Source: JAYWGN01 sp043778255 (GTDB lineage: Bacteria; Bacteroidota; Bacteroidia; Chitinophagales; Chitinophagaceae). Taken from it: 43,314 nucleotides of DNA. Shown here piece by piece: positions 1 through 7,928 of this stretch (position 1 is the first letter of the stretch; each line of letters begins with the position of its first letter). A program made the translations under genes and the position numbers. The notes beneath the pieces are model-generated. The model was not told the origin of the DNA. It did not search any database and saw only the letters and a program-made list of their open reading frames with translations. The stretch spans positions 1-43,314 of the forward strand of contig JAYWGN010000015.1 in assembly GCA_043778255.1 (NCBI GenBank), in the 5' to 3' direction.

Positions 1-99
1 TGTCAAGCTTTTTAATGTTAATTAATTGTTGCCTAATTTATTAAGCAATATCATTACATATATTTTTTTGCTATAAAAGAAATATATTGTTTGATTAAA

Positions 100-210
100 A
101 CTTACCTCGGCAAAGCCCAACCCACAGGCACTTACATATACACCTACCAAGGCATAACCTATAACGGACAACAGGTAACAGGCAAGGGAACGGTGGTAGT
201 GGCAAGGTAG
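100..210 (+). pseudogene. Orphan C-terminal tail of a type IX secretion (gliding-motility type) sorting domain
   Basis: The open frame ending at the TAG at 208-210 reads TYLGKAQPTGTYIYTYQG and continues to a GKGTVVVAR end. This is the usual last 35 or so residues of the gliding-motility-associated C-terminal (type B, CHU_C-like) domain that sends secreted proteins to the type IX machinery. Upstream of about position 100 the frame becomes AT-rich and no longer resembles the domain, so only the tail is left. It has no start codon and cannot be expressed alone. It is probably the scar of a deleted or rearranged large cell-surface gene. That it is a remnant rather than the end of a distant intact gene is inferred from the abrupt loss of similarity. 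Confidence 0.6.
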
Positions 211-211
211 T

Positions 212-305
212 GCAGTAATGTGCTAATGTAATAACGTGCTATTATGCTAATTAAGGAATTAAGGAATGAAGGAATTAATTATCAATTGTCAATTGTCAAT
301 TATCA
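212..305. repeat. AT-rich interspersed repeat (AATTAAGGAATTAAGRAATG family) plus ATCAATTGTCAATTGTCAATT iterations
   Basis: The segment contains AATTAAGGAATTAAGGAATG followed by several copies of TCAATTGTCAATT. The first part recurs at 9250-9282 and, inverted, at 21506-21538. The repeat runs into the stop codon of the SprT-like gene at 296. It looks like a non-coding interspersed repeat. Confidence 0.55.
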
Positions 306-919
306 ATTACTTTAACTTTATATACACCACTAAACAAATACATCTTTTTTGTAGCTACTTCCGTTGCTAAATGCCTTGTTCTTCGTTTTTCTCCTTTTAC
401 AAATATTCTATTATCATCGGTGGTAAATGTAGTACCAACCGGTAAATTATCAATAAACAAATACCCTTCTTTGTGTGCATCATACTTGCTTAATGCTTTG
501 GTTAGGTGTACCTCAGCACAAGTGCTTGCAGCAGGGCTTTGTTGGGTTTTTTGTATGGCTATTACCAAATCATTAGGAAATATTTGCAAACCTACAAACT
601 CCTGTAACAATGTGGCGTAGCAGGTTTGCCATTGTTTGCCATGAGGCTCTACAGTATGTTTATATTGCTCAAAAGTTATAAGGTGTGCCAACTCATGTAT
701 TATGGTAATTAAAAAAGAATATTTATTAAGCCCACCATTAATAGTAATACGATGATTCTGGTTAGGCAGGGGTGTTTTATAATTACCTAATATACTTTTC
801 CTATCCTTAGTAATAGTAAGTTGTACTTTGTAGTGGTTAAGGTAGTAAAGTACCAAATTATAACTACCCGTAGGCAAATACTGTTGTAAAGTACTAATTG
901 GTTGCTTTTCCTTTGGCAT
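296..919 (-). CDS. SprT-like domain zinc metalloprotease (hypothetical)
   Basis: 207 residues with ATG at 919. The zinc-binding helix HELAH lies at residues 75-79 (His75, Glu76, His79), and HGKQW follows at 93-97. This HExxH plus downstream HG-x-x-W arrangement is that of the SprT/Spartan-like minigluzincin fold. A beta-rich segment around residues 38-62 precedes the helix, and the C-terminal third has short strands (YLFIDNLPVGTTF). The cysteine-rich zinc ribbon of some SprT proteins is absent. Its start overlaps the end of the upstream membrane-protein gene by 26 bases, so the two are probably co-transcribed. Family membership rests on the metal motif and overall pattern; the substrate is unknown. 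A role in clearing protein-DNA crosslinks is known only for eukaryotic Spartan and is not implied here. Confidence 0.7.
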   Translation of the reverse strand: MPKEKQPISTLQQYLPTGSYNLVLYYLNHYKVQLTITKDRKSILGNYKTPLPNQNHRITINGGLNKYSFLITIIHELAHLITFEQYKHTVEPHGKQWQTCYATLLQEFVGLQIFPNDLVIAIQKTQQSPAASTCAEVHLTKALSKYDAHKEGYLFIDNLPVGTTFTTDDNRIFVKGEKRRTRHLATEVATKKMYLFSGVYKVKVIDN

Positions 920-1301
920 TTTTAATATGCTTGGTTACTTGGGTAATGGTACGGGTTTCTAATGTGGCATATAATAAGTAAAGTACCATTAGTATATACA
1001 CTGCAGGTTTGTTTACTGGGTTTGCATTTTTTATATATATAAATATACTTACAGCACACAATACCAATTTGCAAAGTATACTGCCATAACTCATTTGCAT
1101 AAAGCTAACTGTACGTGTAGCAGTTAGGGCTTTTATAATAAAAAATGTTGATAATACAGTAATACAAAACAATATAAGATTTCCAAAAAGTACAACAGTA
1201 GCAGCAATACCATTGCTGTACAAAGCTGTACTAAAAACTAAACATGCAACAATTATAATTGCATTGAGTATTATGATTGGAATAAAATAGGTTGGTTTCA
1301 T
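894..1301 (-). CDS. Small four-helix membrane protein (hypothetical)
   Basis: 135 residues with ATG at 1301. Four hydrophobic stretches at about residues 5-30, 34-57, 76-92 and 97-113 predict an integral inner-membrane protein. A short basic tail (TKHIKNAKGKATN) probably faces the cytoplasm. No catalytic motif is visible and I do not recognise a family. It overlaps the following SprT-like gene by 26 bases, which suggests translational coupling. The next gene upstream, also membrane-anchored, ends 39 bases away on the same strand, so the three may form one operon. Confidence 0.6.
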   Translation of the reverse strand: MKPTYFIPIIILNAIIIVACLVFSTALYSNGIAATVVLFGNLILFCITVLSTFFIIKALTATRTVSFMQMSYGSILCKLVLCAVSIFIYIKNANPVNKPAVYILMVLYLLYATLETRTITQVTKHIKNAKGKATN

Positions 1302-1340
1302 ATATTATTTTTTTGCTTTGCAAATATGATTACTCAATTT

Positions 1341-1733
1341 TTATTGATGTGTAGTATCTATTTGCAATAAGTTAGTATCCAAAGCTGCAGTAGGGTTTTG
1401 GTTAGTTAGTAACTTTTGGAGGTTGCTTATATAAGCCGTTTGTAAGGTTGTAACTTTTGCTATGCTATCGGTTTCTATTTTTAACTGCTTGTACTTAGCA
1501 TCTACTCCAAAGCTTTGGTTGTAGCCTGGTGTTAATTGCTTAAGTGGGGTAAACCAAAGTAGTGCCACAGTAGCAGTAATGAGTACTATAAATAAGGTAG
1601 AAACAGCAATGTAAACTGTTATACGATTTAGCTTAAATGTAGCTAACTCCTCAAAGGTATCATCGTTCATAATAACCAACCTATAACGGTTACGTAGCCG
1701 CTTAAATGTTTGATTAATATTAAATGTTGCCAT
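1341..1733 (-). CDS. Membrane-anchored protein related to the N-terminal part of Bacteroidota M23-type envelope proteins
   Basis: 130 residues with ATG at 1731-1733. The N-terminal sequence RLRNRYRLVIMNDDTFEE, followed by one transmembrane helix (about 38-60) and FTPLKQLTPGY, is a pattern I associate with Bacteroidota envelope proteins that often carry a C-terminal M23 endopeptidase domain. Here the chain stops after a short periplasmic coiled-coil-like segment (about 80-115) and has no peptidase domain. It may be a stand-alone scaffold or a natural short paralogue. No internal stop or frameshift is seen, so it does not look like decay. The family link is from memory and moderate. Confidence 0.55.
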   Translation of the reverse strand: MATFNINQTFKRLRNRYRLVIMNDDTFEELATFKLNRITVYIAVSTLFIVLITATVALLWFTPLKQLTPGYNQSFGVDAKYKQLKIETDSIAKVTTLQTAYISNLQKLLTNQNPTAALDTNLLQIDTTHQ

Positions 1734-1889
1734 ACGGCAAAAATAAGTGTAAATGGTGATTATGTAGCATAGTGAAGTAAAGAAAAGTGTAAGTATTAAA
1801 ATGACTAATTTTTTTGTAAGGCTTCACAATTCCATTAAAAAATGGACAACCCAATGATACTTTACTGAAACCACATAAAAGATAAAAAA

Positions 1890-2196
1890 ATGACAAAAAA
1901 ATAAAAAGATAAAATAGTAGTTGCAACAAACTTTGAAAAATTACTTACTATAAAATATGGTACAATAGGTACAAAAAAGAGAGGTAAATTTGAAATAAAA
2001 GCACAATATTTTGTAATTAGTGAAATGTTTAAAAAAACTAAACTAGAAGCAAACAAGACACAAGGACAATTAGCTACAAAAATAAGTATTAGGAAAAATT
2101 ACATTTCGAGGCTCGAAATATAAAATGCGATATTCTAATTTATATAAAATATTTGAGTTTGGCTTACAGTAAGAAGTAAGCTCAATGATTGGCTAA
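1890..2196 (+). pseudogene. Decayed HigA-like antitoxin (XRE helix-turn-helix)
   Basis: Reading from the ATG at 1890, an early TAA lies at 1902-1904. Then comes FEKLLTIKYGTIGTKKRGKF, then MFKKTKLEANKTQGQLATK and ISIRKNYISRLE, which is a clear XRE helix-turn-helix. After the stop at 2121 the family pattern continues only by changing frame: KCDIL in one frame and YKIFEFGLQ in another. This N-terminal GT-x-x-R-x-x-F segment followed by helix-turn-helix and a short tail is typical of HigA-type antitoxins. At least one nonsense codon and two frame changes make it non-functional. No recognisable toxin remains upstream (1740-1889). The reverse-strand open frames over this region are low-complexity shadows. 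Confidence 0.7.
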
Positions 2197-2216
2197 ACTA
2201 AGCAATTAAACAAAAA

Positions 2217-2918
2217 CTAATTTAATTGATACAACTCATAAATTTTTTCCTTTATAATTTTGAATTCTACACATACTTTCTGCCCATCTTTACAGTTCAA
2301 TTTTTTATCAGTAATGGTATAAACGCTGCTATCTGCAAAATCTGGGATAAACAGTATTTCCCCATTTTGAAACATTATACGACCACACTCAATTTTGCTA
2401 TGGTTAAAGTTATTGAGAAAATTACTTATTGAAATATAGATACTTGTATAACAATAGGTTAGGTTTGAATTGGTGTGTATGGCTGAAGATTCTTTATTAC
2501 AATTAAATAAATTAGAATGCTTTATTAAACATTCACTACCAGTATAAATAGGTGACCAAAAAGTAATAGCTGTATCCTTTTCAATGCCAAATAATGTAAC
2601 AAAATTTAAACTATCAATTACAATGTAACAACTTTGCCCAAGTTTGGGCAAACTACCACTAATATTAAGTCCGATATAACTTTTTTCGTATCCCTTTAAA
2701 TTTGTTATTCGTAATATATTGGGTATGGCTATTTTACTATTTTAATCAGCAATAAAATAACTTTGTTCATAACTAATAGTACTATCAGTAAAGCTCACAA
2801 TTTTACAAAACACTATATGCTTTGCAGTACTTAATGCTTCATCAATATTTACAATTCGTGGTTTTGCAATGCCACAAATTGAAAAAAGTATTAAAGTAAT
2901 GGTTAATAAAATTTTCAT
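2217..2918 (-). pseudogene. Secreted protein gene interrupted by an in-frame TAA
   Basis: A single frame of exactly 234 codons runs from an ATG at 2918 to the stop at 2217. It opens with a signal peptide (MKILLTITLILFSICGIAKP) and continues through SSY/F-rich beta-like sequence to ELYQLN. Codon 59, at 2742-2744, is TAA. Without it the product would be a secreted protein of about 232 residues. Downstream of the stop the frame stays open for 175 codons, and an internal ATG at 2651 could give only a leaderless 144-residue fragment. The TAA differs from AAA or CAA by one base, so this is a recent nonsense mutation, a sequencing error or a suppressed stop. Cysteines occur in the second half (for example YCYTS and LNCKDGQKVC). 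I do not recognise a family. Confidence 0.65.
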
Positions 2919-2980
2919 GAGTAATTAAATTAATAGCACATAAAATTAACCAATAACTTTTTGAGTTATACTATTATTAC

Positions 2981-3733
2981 CTAATTCATTTTCTTTTTCA
3001 TACTCGTAACTTGTTGCTGTAAGTTATTAACTAATGAAGCTAATTGGTTTACATCCCATCGTTGTTGTATATTGGCTTTGGTTAGTACAAATTGTGCTTG
3101 CCATATTTCTAACACTTCATCGGAGTTCATATTGTAAGCTTCAAATTGTGGGTTGTCGCTTATCATTGTCAATTTATTTTTGAGTCGGTTATTTTTCATT
3201 ACTCGTTTATATACTATACCCTCATTACGTGATACTACAATGTAGGTATTATTGGCTTTTAAGGCATCAATATTTTCTATTTTTTCGCCTACTATTACAC
3301 TGCCACTTGGTGTGGGCATCATACTTTCGCCTATAATTTCAAAAGCCCTGTAATTGCCACCACTTAACATTGGTAGGGTAAATGTATTTAACTCATCAAT
3401 AAACTCAGGGTCGGCATAACCGGCCAAGTAACCTGCTGCTGCTTTTACGGGTACAAATGTTATAACATTTGATGGTGCTAACATTTTTTGCATACGCCGT
3501 TTGGCTATATAACTTCCGCTATTATCGTCCTGTAATTCTTTACGCATTAGTTCGTCCATACTAAGTTTGAACATATCGCAAACCGACTCCAACACATCAA
3601 ACCGTGGCTCTGCTCTTTCCTCTTCGTAAGCACCTAATAACGACCTTTTAATGTTTAATTTATTAGCAAATTCCTCTTGAGTTAACCCTCGCAATTTGCG
3701 TAAATATTTCATGTTTACATTGGCAAAATTCAT
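2981..3733 (-). CDS. XRE-type transcriptional regulator with S24 (LexA/CI-like) peptidase domain
   Basis: 250 residues from the ATG at 3733; the longer frame to 3757 would need a TTG start and is less likely. Residues 8-65 are an XRE helix-turn-helix (LTQEEFANKLNIKRSLLGAYEE). Residues 92-215 are an S24-like domain with the catalytic pair Ser137 (GESM) and Lys176 (IVYKRV). An Ala-Gly at 100-101 (KAAAGYL) sits where LexA-family proteins are self-cleaved. The C-terminal 30 residues form a short coiled coil ending in SMKKKMN, perhaps for oligomerisation. Proteins of this build act as repressors that lose activity on self-cleavage, but many Bacteroidota members are unstudied and need not respond to DNA damage. 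It is transcribed divergently from yebC across about 200 bp. Confidence 0.85.
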   Translation of the reverse strand: MNFANVNMKYLRKLRGLTQEEFANKLNIKRSLLGAYEEERAEPRFDVLESVCDMFKLSMDELMRKELQDDNSGSYIAKRRMQKMLAPSNVITFVPVKAAAGYLAGYADPEFIDELNTFTLPMLSGGNYRAFEIIGESMMPTPSGSVIVGEKIENIDALKANNTYIVVSRNEGIVYKRVMKNNRLKNKLTMISDNPQFEAYNMNSDEVLEIWQAQFVLTKANIQQRWDVNQLASLVNNLQQQVTSMKKKMN

Positions 3734-3890
3734 AGCACTAATTATTTTAGACTGCAATATACTAAACTATTTAGTTTTAGCAAATTATTTTTATGTTTTT
3801 TTTTAAATATTTTTTAGCATAAGCATTTTGCAAAGCAAAATAAAACTGCTGCCTACTTACAATTAGTAAAAAATATTGGCAATTCACCTC

Positions 3891-3898
3891 TATATTTG
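3891..3898 (+). promoter_or_regulatory. Candidate -7 box (TATATTTG) for yebC
   Basis: TATATTTG matches the Bacteroidota -7 consensus TAnnTTTG and lies 36 bases before the yebC ATG, leaving room for a short leader. No convincing -33 TTTG is seen at the usual spacing. Confidence 0.45.
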
Positions 3899-3934
3899 CA
3901 CACTGTATATTTATAACATTTAATACATATTATT

Positions 3935-4657
3935 ATGGGACGAATATTTGAGGTTAGAAAAAGTGCCATGTTTGCAAGGTGGGATAAAATGGCTAAAAAT
4001 TTTACCCGAATAGGGAAAGAAATTGCTATTGCCGTAAAGGCTGGTGGCCCCAACCCTAGTGATAATGCTGCTTTGCGACGGTGCTACCAAAATGCAAAAA
4101 GTTGTAACATGCCCAAAGACCGTGTAGAGGCTGCTATAAAAAGGGCAATGGGTAAAGATATTGTTAACTACGATGAGTTGCTATACGAAGGCTACGGCCC
4201 ACACAGCATTGCAATATTGGTGGAGAGTGCAACCGATAATAATACCCGTACTGTGGCTAACCTTAGGGCTTACTTTAACAAAGGTGGTGGTGCATTGGGG
4301 AGTAATGGTAGTGTTAGTTTTCAGTTTACCAAAATGGGTGTATTTAAGCTGAAACCCGAAGGCATTAACCAAGATGATTTGGAAATGGAATTGATTGATT
4401 ATGGACTTGAAGAATTAGGCGAAAGCAAAAATGAAGATGATACTAGTGTACTTATAATACGTTGTGCCTTTAACGAATTTGGCAATATGCAAAAGGCCTT
4501 AGAGGAAAAAAAACTTGAAGTAATAAGTGCCGAAACCGAGTGGATACCTGCCAATACAATTGCCCTTAACGAGGAGCAAAGCAATGAAGTGCTTAAGTTA
4601 GTAGATAAGTTGGAACAGGATGAAGATGTACAAAAAGTATTTCACAATTTGGGATAA
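3935..4657 (+). CDS. yebC: YebC/PmpR (TACO1) family protein
   Basis: 240 residues, the normal length. The family N-terminus is present in variant form: MGRIFEVRKSAMFARWDKMAK replaces the more usual MAGHSKW opening, which is common in Bacteroidota. It is followed by KEI-x-AVKAGGPNP and by NMPKDRVEAAIKRA. The middle domain carries YEGYGPHSIAILVE and NRTVANLR-like motifs, with the GGALGSNGSVSFQF stretch typical of the family. The family was long annotated as transcriptional regulators. More recent work on bacterial and mitochondrial members points to help with translation of difficult peptide stretches such as polyproline. The protein is cytosolic. The gene stands alone, with a weak terminator-like hairpin after it. 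Confidence 0.93.
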   Translation: MGRIFEVRKSAMFARWDKMAKNFTRIGKEIAIAVKAGGPNPSDNAALRRCYQNAKSCNMPKDRVEAAIKRAMGKDIVNYDELLYEGYGPHSIAILVESATDNNTRTVANLRAYFNKGGGALGSNGSVSFQFTKMGVFKLKPEGINQDDLEMELIDYGLEELGESKNEDDTSVLIIRCAFNEFGNMQKALEEKKLEVISAETEWIPANTIALNEEQSNEVLKLVDKLEQDEDVQKVFHNLG

Positions 4658-4688
4658 AGGGTTGGCATTATGTAGTTAAGTATGGCAC

Positions 4689-4719
4689 AAAAGCAGCTTA
4701 TTAAATGTTAGCTGTTTTT
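4689..4719 (+). terminator. Weak rho-independent terminator after yebC
   Basis: AAAGCAGCT pairs with AGCTGTTTT across an 11-base loop, followed by a short T-run. The stem is AT-rich with one G-T pair, so strength is modest. Confidence 0.4.
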
Positions 4720-4849
4720 GTAATACAGACTAAATAATGTCCTCTGGAAAATATTACTACTATTCAGTATCATTCAATAAAAACTTGATTTCATAAATGA
4801 TTAATGCAAACCAATTGTAATAGCTAAACCAAATGGTAAACAAGTAAAT

Positions 4850-5356
4850 ATGATAGAAACTAATAGACTTATATTACAACCATTGACTTATGAGCAATTA
4901 GTAAAATATGCTAAATGTAATAACACTTTAGAAGAGGAATTATGCTTAAACAAAACCTCTAGGACAATGTCACCTGAACTAAAAGAGGCATTTGAACAAA
5001 CAATTTTGCCAAACGTAGCAGATACTACCAAGAACTATTTATACACAACACTTTGGACCGCAATATTAAAAGATGCCAATAAAATGGTAGGGGACATTTG
5101 TATAGTAGGAGAACCAAATGCTATTGGAGAAATAGAAATTGGATATGGAACTTATGAGGAGTTTCAGAAACAAGGATTTATGACGGAAGCCGTTAGTGGA
5201 ATTATTAGTTGGGCAAAATCTCAACCAAAAGTATTTTCAATAATTGCCTCTACCGAAAAAGAGAATATTGGTTCATTTACTGTTTTACTAAAAAATAATT
5301 TTTTAAAAATTGGAGAAACTGAAACGTTATTTCATTGGAAACTGATACTAAAATAA
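4850..5356 (+). CDS. GNAT family N-acetyltransferase
   Basis: 168 residues with ATG at 4850. The opening IETNRLILQPLT is the classic first strand of RimJ/RimL-like GNAT enzymes. The acetyl-CoA loop appears as FQKQGFMTEAV at about residues 105-115 (Q/R-x-x-G-x form), preceded by strand IGEIEIGYG. The end FLKIGET-x-x-x-FHWKL matches the last two strands of the fold. It would transfer an acetyl group from acetyl-CoA to an amine; the substrate cannot be read from sequence. The next gene, on the same strand 66 bases away, is an amino-acid racemase-like protein, and the two may have arrived together. Nothing suggests truncation. Confidence 0.82.
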   Translation: MIETNRLILQPLTYEQLVKYAKCNNTLEEELCLNKTSRTMSPELKEAFEQTILPNVADTTKNYLYTTLWTAILKDANKMVGDICIVGEPNAIGEIEIGYGTYEEFQKQGFMTEAVSGIISWAKSQPKVFSIIASTEKENIGSFTVLLKNNFLKIGETETLFHWKLILK

Positions 5357-5422
5357 GCGCTCATTAAAACAGACAGAGATAAAAGCGTAAACAATAAAAG
5401 TACATTACAATAATAAAACAAA

Positions 5423-6103
5423 ATGAAAAAAATAGGATTAGTAGGTGGAATAAGTTGGACCTCAACTTTGGATTATTACAGATTTATTAATGAAGGAATT
5501 AATAAAAAACTAGGCGGATTAAACTTTGCAGAATGTGTAATATATTCTTTAAACTTTGGCGATATTTACAGTAAAAGTTGGGATAACTCTTATGATTTAT
5601 TGTTAAATGCCTGTAATAGTTTAAAGAAAAGCGGAGTTGATGGAATTGCGTTATGTGCCAATACAGCACACCTTTATGCTGATAAGCTACAAGAAGCCAT
5701 CAATTTGCCAATCGTTCACATTGTAACGGAAACAGCAAAGGAAATAAATAAAAAGGAGTTAAAAAAAATTGGATTATTGGGCACAAAGTTTACAATGGAA
5801 ATGGACTTTTACAAAAATAAATTTGAAGCATTTGAACTTGAAGTTATAATACCAGAACAACAAGAAACTAGAGATTATATACAACTAACGCTTAGAGAAG
5901 AATTAGGCATTGGGTTAGTTAATCCTCAAACAAAAAAAAGATATATAGACATTGCAAAGGAGTTAGTTGAAGGAGGAGCGGAATGTATAGTTTTAGGCTG
6001 TACCGAAATCCCCATGTTAATTAGCCAAGACGATTTTGAAATACCTGTATTTGACACTACTAAAATACATTGTGAGGCAATTATAAATTTTATGCTTAGT
6101 TAA
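5423..6103 (+). CDS. Aspartate/glutamate racemase family protein
   Basis: 226 residues, the usual length for the family. The start MKKIGLVGGISWTST gives the first strand and substrate loop. The two catalytic cysteines are Cys78 (IALCANTAH) and Cys193 (VLGCTEIP), which act as the two acid/base residues in this PLP-independent racemase fold. IGLLGTKFTME marks the second domain. Members interconvert L- and D-aspartate or glutamate, or related amino acids. In this YgeA-like subgroup aspartate or broader specificity is common, so substrate is not assigned. It is cytosolic. It follows the acetyltransferase on the same strand. Confidence 0.85.
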   Translation: MKKIGLVGGISWTSTLDYYRFINEGINKKLGGLNFAECVIYSLNFGDIYSKSWDNSYDLLLNACNSLKKSGVDGIALCANTAHLYADKLQEAINLPIVHIVTETAKEINKKELKKIGLLGTKFTMEMDFYKNKFEAFELEVIIPEQQETRDYIQLTLREELGIGLVNPQTKKRYIDIAKELVEGGAECIVLGCTEIPMLISQDDFEIPVFDTTKIHCEAIINFMLS

Positions 6104-6234
6104 AAAATAGTAATAAGCATTACTCACTTAAACATTGTAAATGTGCAATTTGTATATGGCAATTACTTAAAAAATAATTTATACTTCGCTATTTTTAAAA
6201 AACGCTTAACTATATTGGGTATGCCAAATTACAC

Positions 6235-6960
6235 TTACTCCTTACACTCATAATCGGCAGCAAACCTGCCACAACCTCTGTAACCGTTTTTATAATAGGT
6301 TTCGTTGAGGTTATTAATAGTAACACCGTGGCTGCTTGAGGCATGTACAAACCTGCTATTGCCAAGGTACAAACCTACATGTGATATACCTGGCCTTGTG
6401 GTATGAAAAAATATTAAATCACCCTCCTGTAATTCTTCTTTTACAATTCGTGTACTTTCACGGTATTGTGTAACGGCTGTGCGGGGTATTTTTTTGTTAA
6501 ATGCATATTCATAAATTTTTTGCATTAATGCAGAGCAATCAATACCTCCTTTGCTAGTACCACCAAAGCGGTAACGTGTACCATACCAATTATCAATAGC
6601 AGTGTATAAGCCAAGGTTGGTAATGGTTTCAACAGCCACATCTAATATAATAGCATACTTTAACTGAGCCATTACAAATGCCTCAGCATTTACAGTTTCC
6701 TTTAATGTTTCGGTGGTTATTGCTGTTGCCTGGGGTGTACTAATTTGGGTGGGTAAGGTTACAATACTTTCCTTTTTGGTGTGGGTACTTTTTGCTAGGC
6801 TTGTGCTGTTAATTTCTAAAAACTGAGGAGCCTCCTCTTTAGTATATTTGGTATTAGTTAAGTTTTGTTTGGTATAGTAATTGGCCGATGGTTTAAGTGC
6901 TCCGCAACTAGCAAAGGTAGCTGCTACTATAGGTATAAGTAATAGTCTGTATACGTTCAT
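6235..6960 (-). CDS. NlpC/P60 (C40) family cell-wall endopeptidase, lipoprotein
   Basis: 241 residues with ATG at 6960. A lipobox (ATFASC) puts the lipid anchor on Cys19, so the mature protein is probably tethered to the outer membrane facing the periplasm. Residues 20-95 are a polar, low-complexity linker. The NlpC/P60 domain covers about 120-238: catalytic Cys142 in GGIDCSALMQ, His194 in GISHVGLYLG and His206 in RFVHASSSHG. These enzymes usually cut the gamma-D-Glu to diamino-acid bond in peptidoglycan stem peptides. The gene stands alone, with a long intergenic region upstream. Confidence 0.92.
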   Translation of the reverse strand: MNVYRLLLIPIVAATFASCGALKPSANYYTKQNLTNTKYTKEEAPQFLEINSTSLAKSTHTKKESIVTLPTQISTPQATAITTETLKETVNAEAFVMAQLKYAIILDVAVETITNLGLYTAIDNWYGTRYRFGGTSKGGIDCSALMQKIYEYAFNKKIPRTAVTQYRESTRIVKEELQEGDLIFFHTTRPGISHVGLYLGNSRFVHASSSHGVTINNLNETYYKNGYRGCGRFAADYECKE

Positions 6961-7062
6961 GATATTCCATTTAGTGTATAAATAATAAGTTGATTATTAC
7001 AAATTTAGGCTTTTTTGCCCAAAAATGTGCTAAACATGTGCATTACTTAGGTATTACTTTAA

Positions 7063-7164
7063 CTAACTTACAAAAATTTGGTTCATAATAAGCATTTTAC
7101 AAAGTACATAAAATACAAATACGAAGTATTGTTGCTTTATTTTAACATATTGATTGGGTGTTAT
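7063..7164. repeat. 102-bp direct repeat, copy A
   Basis: Copy A matches copy B at 7827-7928 over 102 bases with one difference (T at 7140, C at 7904). Weaker similarity extends about 50 bases further left in both copies (AAATGTGC...ATGTGCATTAC). The two copies flank the small lipoprotein gene, with a start-to-start spacing of 764 bp. The rest of the 6961-7298 gap is AT-rich and shows nothing else recognisable. Confidence 0.9.
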
Positions 7165-7298
7165 AATTTGAATGTGTTGCCATACTATTAAATAATATAT
7201 AAAAATATACTTCCTAAGGTGCAAATAACTAACCCTAATTTACAGTGCACCAAACGGTAATTGCAAACTTCAATTTACTAATAGCAGCGATACTTTTA

Positions 7299-7745
7299 CT
7301 ATAATTTACCTCTTTCTTCTTTTTCATTTTTTATAAATTCACTTACAGCTGACTCGGCATAAGATTTAATAACTCTACGAATTGAATCGGAGTTTACCCA
7401 ACGAGAACAATTAAAAAATGCTGCTTTAAAATTGGAATAATCTTGATAAGTTTCATAATTAATAGTTGCTGCTTTTTGCTTAGCAAGTTTCATTAAAGTA
7501 TCAATACCCCATCTATTTACACTTTCTGCATAAATTGATAAACTTATATCTTTTGTATCACAATTTGTTGATTTGTAAACATTTGTTATACAACTACAAG
7601 TTGTATATTCTTTTAGGTACTCATACTTTTCATTTATTAAACTGTCCTTAAATTTTTGGTCGGATTTAAGTTTAGTATATGTTGTCTTGTTTAATGTACT
7701 ACATGAATAAATTAATAAGATTATTGCTAAGTTTAAATATTTCAT
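7299..7745 (-). CDS. Small lipoprotein (hypothetical), carried between direct repeats
   Basis: 148 residues from the ATG at 7745; a longer frame starting at 7778 only adds a hydrophobic lead-in before the true signal. The signal peptide MKYLNLAIILLIYSC gives a lipobox with Cys15. The mature part is charged and mostly helical (KLKSDQKFKDSLINEKYEYLKEY), with paired cysteines in TTCSCITN and one in STNC, and AFFNCSRWVNSD later. No known domain is recognised. The gene lies exactly inside a pair of 102-bp direct repeats, the right one of which is the 3' flank of pepT. It may therefore be a recent insertion or part of a tandem duplication whose other copy has diverged. Confidence 0.6.
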   Translation of the reverse strand: MKYLNLAIILLIYSCSTLNKTTYTKLKSDQKFKDSLINEKYEYLKEYTTCSCITNVYKSTNCDTKDISLSIYAESVNRWGIDTLMKLAKQKAATINYETYQDYSNFKAAFFNCSRWVNSDSIRRVIKSYAESAVSEFIKNEKEERGKL

Positions 7746-7826
7746 AATCAATAAATTTAATATTTTTTTTATTATCAAAAATAAAATTCATTTTTTTGCT
7801 CAAAATGTGCAAACTATGTGCATTAC

Positions 7827-7928
7827 CTAACTTACAAAAATTTGGTTCATAATAAGCATTTTACAAAGTACATAAAATACAAATACGAAGTATTGTTGCT
7901 TTACTTTAACATATTGATTGGGTGTTAT
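7827..7928. repeat. 102-bp direct repeat, copy B (overlaps the pepT stop codon)
   Basis: This is the second copy of the repeat at 7063-7164. Its right end includes the pepT stop codon (7925-7927). The pepT 3' flank is therefore the likely original location and copy A the duplicate. Confidence 0.9.

Noticed and set aside
1740..1889. HigB-type toxin remnant upstream of the decayed antitoxin
   Set aside because: No frame gives a convincing RelE/HigB pattern; any toxin gene is gone or unrecognisable.
1720..2056. Reverse-strand hydrophobic open frames
   Set aside because: They are Phe/Leu-rich because the plus strand is A-rich; the plus strand carries the recognisable helix-turn-helix remnant.
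2226..2432. Plus-strand open frame of 68 codons
   Set aside because: It is antisense to the interrupted secreted-protein gene, whose frame carries a signal peptide and is the better explanation.
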